Origin: Lucifuga dentata
Taxonomy: Eukaryota > Chordata > Actinopteri > Ophidiiformes > Bythitidae
DNA: 64,000 nucleotides
NCBI GenBank assembly: GCA_014773175.1
Contig: VXCM01000116.1
Location: 186,001-250,000 of the forward strand
Direction of reading: 5' to 3'
In this document: one piece after another, positions 54,105-64,000 of the stretch
How the letters are laid out: each line of letters begins with the position of its first letter
Numbering within the stretch: the stretch's first letter is position 1
Translations under genes and position numbers: made by a program
The notes under the pieces: generated by a model
Told to the model about the DNA's origin: nothing
The model's database searches: none
Seen by the model: the letters and a program-made list of their open reading frames with translations, nothing else

Positions 54105-56975
54105 ATTTAGGAGGAAACAGTATGTTTCTGAGTAGTGTCAGGGCCTCTGCTCTGGCCCCAAGGCATACTAGTCTCTCTCTCTCCNCTCCCCCCCGACCTC
54201 TTGCTCTGTGATTTATGCCTAACTTCTGTAATTACAGTGCCAACAGCAGCAGCCGTCAGGTTCAGATGGGGTGAGGCACAGACATGCCCCGTCACCTGAA
54301 AGCAGCAGCTCGCCAGCTCTGCTGCTACATACAGCTGCAATTTTCCCTTCAGCCTAATCTCCTTGACATTGGCTTTAGGAGCATATTTGTGTGACAACGA
54401 GACGCCGCAGAGGCCTACAGCCAAACTTCAGTCAATTGTTTTCCATTAGAAGACACAGTGCAGTTATGAATGTATGTTTTGTGAGAGAATCAAATGAATT
54501 TCTGCTGATTGATTTTTTGCTCTTATCAACTCACAGTAATGTTACTGTGGCCCATTACTATTAAATGGACTGTGTGAGGATATATTATGGATAACCTTCT
54601 ACGAGGCATAACTGATGAATCCTTCACTCCAGCTGTGGGTCTGAAATGTGATTGGCAGGCATTTGGACTTGTGACCAGCAGTGTGGATTCACCAGCTGAC
54701 CCGACATGTTCTTGAATATAAAACAAACTCCACCCACTCCAACCCCAGGAAATGGACAGGAAGTATATCCGTTACCATGTGTGCAGCATTTTGGAAAAGG
54801 GAGCCCTTAGATTTACAACGGCCGCTCTTCTTTGCACTGTATATGTATGGGGATGTCATGACTCACCAGGCGTTTTCAGTGGACAGAAAGCTCTCTTTGG
54901 CAGCCCCCTAAGTGAAGCAGCAAGATAGAAAGTCAGAGAAAGAAAAGAAAGAGAGGAAGACAGAGAGAATGTGCCCACATGAGTGTGACAAAGCGCTGCT
55001 GGGCTGATTTGCTCACCATGGCAACCATACGGAGGAGACGGGGGCTGGGGGACCCCCTGGCTTTTTGGCATGGCATAATAGGGAGAGGCAGGGCTGTCTT
55101 AACCTTGGTGACATCCCTGTTGTCAGTGGGTCAAATCCTTGAATATCAATGAACTGACTCGGTGCCCCTTGCGATGGTCCTCAAAAGTGTCCAGCTCACA
55201 TAAGAAGCTCTCGCTGTCCTCCTTGACCTCTGCTGACCTGCTTCCAGCCACTTGCTGCATTCAGACCACAAAGGCTGATTCCTGAGGGTTAAACAACACT
55301 TAATCAGAGCTCATGCATTCCTGTTTCCTGTTGAAGATCAATTCAGTTAACTTCTGGTCCCCAAGAGGAAACGGTTTTGGCAGCAGAGGGCAGAAAACTA
55401 GGTCAATACATTTACCAATCAAAACATTTTCTCATAAGAAATGCAAATGAATACAGGGCAAAGTCCTGCTGCTGGTTAAAACAACAGCAGCATTCTTAAA
55501 AAGAGCAGCGCCACCCATCATTTCAGTCCCTGTTAACATCGAGTCATGTGTTTGCTGCTTCATAGAACATGCTGTTGTCTGTAGCATGGCCTCTTTCTAT
55601 CCTTTGAAGAACAGAAGAACAGAAGCTTGTCTTTATGTTGTTTGTGAATCTAGTCATTTGGTTCAAAGTGTTGTCTGTGACCCCAGGCAATGATCAAACA
55701 CAGCTAAATTTAGGCCTCATTTCCATATCAGCCATTGTTGCTAGCAGTGCACGGTGTTTGTGAACATTCGTATGCATCCAGGTAGGTGTTGTGCAATATG
55801 TGGTCGGTTTGCATGCCTGTGTGGAACTCCCTTTACCACAGAGTATGCTGGCATGCCACTGGCTTAGGCCTCTCTCATTTGTGACAGCTGTTGTACCAAT
55901 GACAATCAGGTTCTTGTTTGCCCATCTAAATCCTGCATACATTCACACCTGTTCTTTGAGATTTTAACACGTAGAAGGAAGCAAATCTTTTAGAAACACA
56001 CAGAAACTAAAAGCACAAGTCCATTGCATTCTGTCGTTGACAAGTTTATGAATTTTAATCTCTTGCAGCCTCCAGTGTTACATCAAAAGCTCAGGAAAAA
56101 ATTTCAATGAGAAAAAAAATTGCCTTGAAGCCAGTACGTAAACAAGGACAGCAGTGGGCCAGCTGGCCCTCTGAGTGAGTCTTTATTTTCCACTCAGGCC
56201 AGATAAGTGGGTCCTGACCCTTTCTCTGTGTAGATTAGCCACTGCTGCATCACACCCATTATTATTATCAGGCTCAGACAATCTGGCCCACCACCAATGT
56301 CCACGAAACTGAGATTCTTTCTCCATGCTATAGCTTGATTACTCAAAGGAACATATGCACTGGCATCAGATACAGTCCCAAACCCAACAATAAAGTCATT
56401 TATCATCTCTTCAACTGTTCCTCTGCACTTATCCTAAATTGCTTCCAGTCCTGTCACTGCATTAAGTAAGCTGGGGAGCAAAATGGTGCATTGTCTTGGA
56501 CCACTGTAGACTAACACATGTTATGTGTTCTGCGTGCCCATTCGTATTAACTTGATGCCCCATGAAAAAATACTCTGCAGGGATTTTTGCAAGAGCTGAA
56601 AGCAGCACGGAAAAATAAGCCACATGGTCAGAAACACAAATATGGAGGATGTGCACATGACTTTAACAGTAAAAACACAAGCAAGCTTACAAGTGTATGC
56701 TGGATTTTATTAGACTTGTTTTATTAAAAGCAGACACCACAGCCAAACTGTAAAAGCCAACTACAAAAACAGACTATATGTTTTTTTTTTGTTTGTTTTT
56801 TTTTTGTTCTCTGCTGAAATCATTGTTCATAGATTGAAATTTAGATCTCTAATGCAACTTTTTTTTTTTTTTTTTTTTTTTTTGTACAATGTGTTGCTTT
56901 GCAGGATGAGCAGGACGGCACATCACATAACACATAATGGTTTAAAAATGATACAAATGTCTGTTCACCAAAATT

Positions 56976-57006
<31 letters not shown>

Positions 57007-58201
57007 CATTTCCTCCCTCCTCTGTTTCTAGCCATGATAGTCAACAGACAAGAGTGTAAGTTTGGTTCTGATAGTATTTCCTGCAGGCAGTACGAGGATG
57101 TGTTGAAATGTGATGGAGGCAAAGTAAGCCTCCATAATGAACTTCGACTGTAATTTTTTTACTTGTCAAAGTAAAAAAAGTTCTATGCCAACAAGTTAAG
57201 GTATTGTAAATTTATATAGATTTCCATGCAAAGCATACTTATATTGCCTGTGTTTTTTTAAGGACAGCATTTTCACAATGATCTCTAATTATGGTAGATG
57301 CATCTTCTTTTAAAAACTGTAGTGATAACCATTTTGTATTCATGCTGATTAAATACACATAGAAAAAAGACAAAAATGTGTTGTTTTGTGTGTATTTTTG
57401 CATGTGTCCTGTTGGTAGAGATAATACAAAGGCACTACAACAGTGGTTATAGTTTAAAGGTCATAGCTTTGTTTAATTGCTTTGAGTCACAAAAATCTGA
57501 TGAATGTCTTACCGTAAAACAAACTTTACCAAATAAAAATATTAATAGGGACAATTCAGTAGCACATCCATACCTAAATCTATGTCTATATCAACCCATA
57601 CTATGATTAATTATGATTGCTTTATTCCTTCTAATAATAATTATTAGAATTTTCTTTTTCAGTGTCCATTGAAATTTATGTAAAAATGTCTGCACACAGT
57701 ATATTCTGCCAGCAGGCCCATGCTGTTTCCTCCAAGTTTATGTGACAGTTGATTGCACTGTTTCCTTTCATGTGCCCCCCCTCTGTGCCATCTTTCTTTG
57801 TTAAGTTTGCTGAGAGTTTCTTTGAACCACAGGCATTTTCTCTCAGCGGTGTTCATGAGCTCTTCCAGATCCATCATCATTCCCCCCCCCCCCNCCGCCC
57901 TCCCTCTATAACTCTATATCTCCTTTGCTGTCTGCAAAGTCACACACATGCAACCTAAACATGTGCACAGTGTCCTGTTCTGTTTGCTCTATTCACACCG
58001 CTTTCAGCGCTGTCATTGTCTTAGCAACATCTCCAAAAATCCCACTTGGACTTGACACGCTAATGCATGCATGTACGCGCTCACATACATAGCCGATATT
58101 TCAAAATGGTCTCAGGAGGCATAATATCTGAAGTCGTAATGCATCAGATCCAAATCACTAAGTCTTCATTTCTATCCACTCTGCACTGACACAAAAGCAA
58201 A

Positions 58202-58232
<31 letters not shown>

Positions 58233-58266
58233 ATGAGAGGAANCTCTGCACTGACACAAAAGCAAA

Positions 58267-58297
<31 letters not shown>

Positions 58298-59161
58298 ATG
58301 AGAGGAAAGCCATCCCCACTTCTGGCCAACAATGAGGTTCATGCTGTAGGAATTTTGATGTGTTTTCTAAATCAAAGCTCTTTGCAGTGAGGATTAGGTA
58401 GGTGGCAGATTAGACCATCAGAATCTGCTGCGTCTAAGACACCATGGCGAAAACCTTCGCTGACTCCAGACTATTCACATTCCTCTTACCGCACCCTTGC
58501 CTTTCATTCAAGTTACACCCCATGGGTGCTACTACAACTGGCAATATTCTCCATTACATCTGCTGGTGTTGTGTTGAATGTTGCATATCCATTTGTCATT
58601 TTGATGGTAGAGAACATATACATCACATCCTACTTGCCAAGATATATTCTGTAGATGTGATTGATTACATTTTTTGGGATTAAAGATGGCATTCATGCTT
58701 CTGTTGAGAATAGCAGTTTCTGTTGTGGCTGTTACAGGCGATTTTCTCTGGTAATATAGCATAAAGCATTTAAATTATACAGTGAGAGAGACCGTAACAG
58801 AGGCTGAATAGAGGATGAATGCAGATTTTATGGTGTGATACTATAGTCGACTGCGATCTACTTGAAGTCCCTTTGCACCTGTTGTCTCTGCACCATATGT
58901 TATATGGTATGCACAGTGTTTCGGCATATGCTGCATCTGCAGTAGTACACAAAGAAAAACACCTATGAATGTATTACTCTTATGAAAGGAAAGGGATTCT
59001 GCTTCAGGAGGATTTTTAATAAATATGAGGAAATATCTTTGGATATACAGTATTTTTCCAGATATTAGATTGCTCATTATGCATTTTGCTCATCAGCTAT
59101 TATTTTCAAATGCACAAAACTGAACAAGGTAAAATCTTTGAATAAAAGAGGAAAGAGTGAT
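54105..59161. other. Gene-poor interval, part 3
   Basis: Unique sequence plus Ns at 54185 and 57894. A poly-T (56861-56883) and poly-A (56979-57006) flank about 95 bp and could pair. The (GT)n at 58205 is duplicated around an N. No gene supported. Confidence 0.55.
58179..58307. repeat. (GT)n microsatellite, falsely duplicated around an N
   Basis: 58179-58242 and 58244-58307 are near-identical 64-base copies, each with a (GT)n core, separated by the N at 58243: an unmerged contig overlap. Confidence 0.85.
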
Positions 59162-59165
59162 TTAA

Positions 59166-59733
59166 AGGACCATAACGGTGATTTTGCATGTAAAAGCCCA
59201 ATAAACACCACCTACACACACGTTACATTACTGATAACCATTGTCCAAAACATAAAACTGTATTTTAGTTTTCCTGTTGTTAAATTTCCTTTTAAAATCA
59301 AATATTCAGGTGATAAATCTACCTTAAAATTCAATGTTTCACCTGCTAACATGTATAAGGCACAGTTGCTGTTAATTTATTAGCTTATAAGCTTTATTAG
59401 TCTTTTCCTGGAACTATATTCCCTTGCGGAGACATACATTTTCTTCCATGTTGGATCAGTTAAATTAAGTAACTCTGACAAAAAATAACAATAATGTTGA
59501 GTTTGCTGTGGTGGATTATTTATCTCAAACACATTTCAAGTCTCTACATGTTGATTTAAGTAGTGTACTGGAATTAACTGAAACCAATGGCAGTCTGGAA
59601 GGTACTGTAGGAAAAACAAATCTAAAACGTACAGCTCCAGTAGCATGTTTTGGCAAATGGTTTGGCAGTAACGTAACATGTATGTGGGTTTCATTTATTA
59701 GGCTCAAACAGGCAAAATCATCAGTTTGGTCCT
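59166..59733. mobile_element. TTAA-flanked fold-back element, copy 6
   Basis: Left aggaccataacggtgatttt after TTAA 59162-59165; right tcagtttggtcct before TTAA 59734-59737. Same family as copies 1-5. Confidence 0.84.
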
Positions 59734-59737
59734 TTAA

Positions 59738-62722
59738 ATGAAGAGGCTAGCATATACTAAAAATAGAAAAGTAGCTGGATTTGCCATTTTGTGGTCTGAC
59801 TGATGCTGTATTCAGCCTAACCAGCCCTCTGAGGAAGTGCACTGTGGCCTTGATTGTATGCAGGGGGAGTGTCTGTTTGCACAGGTCTCCATCAGTTAAC
59901 ACTAATCTGCCTGATCTCCACCTCAAAGTCACTCACTTCTCCACATGCAAATAAACATATTCAGTCCTCTTTCAAACCAAAGCCACTATCAAACACTTGT
60001 TTGATCAGCAGAGGGCCTGCGAGGCAGTTCATTATGCATTTTAAAAAAAAAAAAAAAAAAAAAAAAGTGCCCTGCCCCCGCCTCGCAGGGAGAGAACTCA
60101 TTGTGCCAGGTTTTTTATGTAATTACTATCACCTTCAGAAGTGACTGGGAGCAACTGCCTCCACAGCAGACTGAGGTATGTCTGCCCGTCTGTGAACTAT
60201 CTGTGGGCTTGTTATTGCAGATTGGGCATATCTCTTTACTCTTATATTGCCCTAGATTCTTTGCTATACAGATCAATTCAGGAACATGAAGCCCACCCAC
60301 ACTTCCTCCAACCACAATCCTCTGAACACTGGCTTTACGTACCACAAGAACTTGAGGTATGTGAAGGTGCTTTCATTGCATTCTGTGATAATACTTTGGT
60401 CTCTCTATAAAGTTTTTATTTGTACAACTCTCTTACTCCCAGGTACAAATACTATTTCTTTAGCAGGAAAACAAAGCTGGTTCCTTTGTTATCTATTTTC
60501 CTTTTCTGGTACAGACATAACTCTCCAAAAGGCAACTGATCTACATTTGAAGCAATTCTCTAATAAGAGAACGAAGTGCTGAAGATCACAACGAGATGAA
60601 AGTTATATATGGGTCTACTGCATTTGAGCGCAGATGCTGGAGGAACCCCCACCCCCAGCAATAGACAAATTCCTTTGTGTGTATGTATGTTTTTGTGTGT
60701 GTGTGTGTGTCATGTATGAGTCTATGACAGCGAGAGGCTAAGCACCGCACTCCAAACAGACAGGCCTGAACTGGTAAACAGGTGCTGTTGGAGCAGCTGA
60801 GGATGAGGACATGGGGCGTCTCCAGAAAGCCTGATCAAAGAGAAGCTGCCGCAGCCGCCAGTCATCCAGGGAACTTGATTTATATCACCGTGTCAGAGAA
60901 CTTTATGACTGTTTGCAACAGCAGCAGCCAAAGAAAAGGTACATGGGATCCTTCACAGTCTTATACACAATAGCATGGCATCTGCAGCAAGACAAACTGA
61001 GAGAGGTGAAAACATTTCTGGTTACAGGGGCTTAGTTTTAAGGTTTATAGTTCTGGAAAGCGATGATGCTCCCTCACTGCTTTAAGAAAGAGGAAGCTCA
61101 GTTTGCTTTGTCATTTCAGCTTTGCATTTGTGATCCTGCTCGCTTTCACAAAGATACATAACATCAGCTCAATGACAGAGTGTGAAAAGCTGACAAGCCT
61201 GGCCCGGTCACATGAAATTAAATCGAGTCATTATAAAAGGCTTGACGCTGTGTCACCAAGATAATCACAAGCAGAAGTTCTTTTGTGTTTGCACACCATA
61301 AGGCAGCTCCAACGGCTATCAAAAAATGATGCGTGCAAGAGCTGATGGGGGAGGTGGGGTCCACGGCACGGCTCAGAGTACGTCTACAGAGGTTCTCAGT
61401 CATCCAGAGCACTGATGTCTAGTGGTTAAAGGTAATAGGAATCATCCAGGTAGCTTTGTCAGTTGTCAGAAAAAAGAAAAGAAAAAAAAACAAGAGATAG
61501 GAAGTGGGTAAGTGCACTAGAGAGGGGTGAGTGTAATCATCGTGATGGCGGCCTTAGCAGAGCTTTGCCATATCTTCGACTTAACTCATCCTGAGTCACG
61601 TGGTTGCTATGGGAATCTGCACTTCAGCAAACAAAACAAGCCATTGCCAAAAACATCATCTAAATGATCTAAACTACACTGCCGGGGCCTGATAACCTGC
61701 AATCTGATGGAATAAGATCTATATTTTTAAAGACTAAATTTAGCCATATACAGTCTGGTGTGATTTCCAAAGGCCTTTCTTGCCAGAAATACTTTGCCCT
61801 TGCTCCGAGCAGGATTTTTTCCCCTTTGAAGAGAGGAGAAAAAAAGAAGCGAAGCCTGCTTGGCTGAAACAACCCTGAGGGGGGGTGGTAACTGTCATTT
61901 ATATTTACAGCCTTCCCAGACACCTCAGGGGTGGTTATCCAGGTGGCCTCTGTTGAAGCTCTCAGAAGCACTCACCTTTTTCGCAACTCAGGGTATCAAT
62001 AGACACTGGCTGACTTTGATTCAGCCACATAGAGGTTGAGTCATGTGCTTTTGACTGTTAAAACGGGTTGGGTTGACGCTGGAACTTGAATGCCCTGAGG
62101 GATCGCGCATTACTACACCTCAGAAACTTTATTAAACTGGAGAGGACTCTCTACTATAGGTTCAAACTCTGATATATGGTTAGAAAGAGAAGGTAGATCA
62201 AGGTGGAAGTTGTGCTCAAAACTGCTTCTTAAAAAAAAAACTTGTTAAACTTGTCACATAACATGCAAAAGAACTGGCAGACTTGTATGTGTAATCAACA
62301 ACTTTAAGGATCCATGTCTTCCTGTTGTTCTGACAGCACTGTCAGCACAAAAGCCTGAGTGATTGGTGTTTCTCAGATTCAAGACTAGACTTGTGGTTCT
62401 GAGAGCATGTACCTTAAAATTGTTTACAGTGCAGGGATCGTTTAACACCGAACACGTCAGGGTACCAGACTATGCATTGAGTTTTCAGATGCTTTAGAAA
62501 ACTGCTTTAACCAATATGTAACTACTTCAAATCCAGGCCAGATGTGTCTTTAGAAATGTCCCGACGTCTTGTTGATAAGAAGAGAAGAGATGACAGATAC
62601 TCTGTATTTCGGTTTGCAGCTATCCTGTTTTCAAAGCTTGAACCCTTCAAACAGTTTAATCCTGTCCTGAATGAGAGCTGGATCATTGTATAACCCCTTC
62701 ATTGATACGCACCAACACATGG

Positions 62723-62765
<43 letters not shown>

Positions 62766-64000
62766 AAGAGAGGGCGAGTCCTGAAATAAAGTTGTACATT
62801 CACTCTTATGGTGAAAAACTACATAATGGGTGACAGAGTTGTATAGAGGCTAAAATGGCATTGAAAACACAATAAAAACATTATCAAAAATTTATAGCAA
62901 AACACTCTCATTTTCATCAAAACTCGATATTTTCCCCTTGATCACATTATAAGTTATCCTCTCACTTTTAGACATATTTCTGAAATGAAATGCTTCTGAA
63001 TACTGAATCTGAATTTTCTAGGCAAACGCTGAGAATCCCAATTGTAAAATTCGAGCCAGTTATGATTTGTTAGAGATGGTGTAAATAGTAGTAAAAATCA
63101 AAATCTTTACCTCAAGACAGATGGGATTTTATATTAAAAAATATGCCATAAAAAAAAAAAAAAAANAAAAAAAAAAAAAAATAGAACTCCCTAGAAAAAT
63201 TCTCTGTCGCCTTTACGTCATCATACGATTGTGGCATTAGTTACGGACAGATAACAGCTTTCCTTTCCTTAGAAACAATTAAAAAGAAGAAATAAGACAC
63301 GGATGTGTGTGTTCGGTGTGGACTTACGCACCGACGTGTCTTCATTTCCAGAAAGCACAATAATGCTCAATAAAGGACTCATCTATTTTTTTGTCACCTT
63401 TTCTTTGTCGGTTAGTTCTAGTTAAATCTATTCTGGATGACAAACATATCATTAAATCCATCTCTGACATACAACACATTAATGTTTACAAATTAAGCTT
63501 TATGTTGTTGATTTTTATGATGCATTAAAATTATAACTACATGCTGTCAGAGCATAATAGCACCTGTAAAAAGCAGTAGTGCAATTAAAATAAAAACAAG
63601 CTTTATGTAGTTGTATGACAACTCCAACAACACACAATTCCAGTTTTACAAATATTTAAAACTAGAACGTTTTATTAATTTTCTATAAAATCTGAACTTT
63701 TAGAAATATATACAAATGCTCCGTAGTGCTATAAAACAGCAAAGCAAACATGGAGAACTCAACTGCGTGTACAAATAACTTTTCAATAATGAGTGCTTGA
63801 TTAATTTATGGCATGAATTTGCCTCACAATGGGCAGTTCATAAGGTCGTGAGCGCTTTTCAACAGCTGCTCTCACTCCAGCTCAGACATATATGACACTG
63901 CCTCGATTTCCATTAAAAAGCCTCCAAAATGCAACACTCATCTCTCTGTCCATTTGCTTCCATTGTCTATGGGGTCTTTTCATTGTCTGTAACTGTCAGT
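59738..64000. other. Gene-poor interval, part 4
   Basis: Poly-A at 60043-60066, (GT)n near 60690-60709, (GA)n at 62727-62762, and poly-A around the N at 63166. No coding region, RNA gene or mobile element recognised. Confidence 0.55.
62727..62762. repeat. (GA)n microsatellite
   Basis: Pure ga dinucleotide run of about 18 units. Confidence 0.9.

Noticed and set aside
56861..57006. Poly-T and poly-A flanking 95 bp, resembling a processed insertion pair
   Set aside because: No target duplication or source sequence seen; two independent homopolymers explain it.
45852..64000. FZD10 expected by synteny
   Set aside because: No long frizzled-like open frame occurs on either strand; it must lie beyond the window if present.

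Overview
The window is vertebrate nuclear DNA, almost certainly from a teleost fish. It holds two intron-rich genes in convergent orientation: the 3' part of RIMBP2 (RIM-binding protein 2) on the + strand and a complete piwil1 (PIWI-like 1, zebrafish ziwi) on the - strand. The same pair is neighbours in mammals. The repeats are fish-like (RTE- and L2-type LINE fragments and many short inverted-repeat DNA elements), and many introns are under 500 bp. I cannot name the species.

1-32.9 kb: RIMBP2. Exons start at base 26, inside the N-terminal coiled coil, so the promoter and first exons lie upstream. I traced 22 constitutive exons by reading frame, splice sites and family similarity. They encode the coiled coil, SH3-1, three FN3 repeats, a long low-complexity linker, SH3-2 and SH3-3. 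Three small frame-preserving cassette exons (21, 63 and 27 nt), a 780-nt exon symmetric in phase, and two alternative C-termini (stops at 28483 and 30664) suggest heavy alternative splicing. RIMBP2 is a presynaptic active-zone scaffold linking RIM to voltage-gated calcium channels. Two assembly defects hit its coding sequence: a false 63-bp duplication with an N at 14153, and a lost splice acceptor at the N at 27512, next to a 0.9-kb polypurine tract.

32.9-34.3 kb: the intergenic space between the two 3' ends, filled largely by two inverted-repeat elements.

34.3-45.8 kb: piwil1. All 20 coding exons join in frame to 854 codons plus stop, close to the usual length of this family. The Asp-Glu-Asp-His slicer tetrad and the N-terminal Arg-rich Tudor-binding region are present. 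One intron is GC-AG. The upstream region carries two CAACGG MYB-type sites.

45.8-64 kb: a gene-poor interval. It contains a 5'-truncated RTE-like LINE with a perfect 15-bp target duplication, DNA-element copies and microsatellites, and no gene I can support. In tetrapods FZD10 lies on this side, so regulatory elements are plausible but not shown.

Several non-autonomous DNA-element families occur across the window. The most notable is a TTAA-flanked fold-back family with six copies. The genes themselves have unrelated roles (synapse versus germline piRNA pathway). Single Ns flanked by exact direct repeats or homopolymers are assembly joins, not biology.
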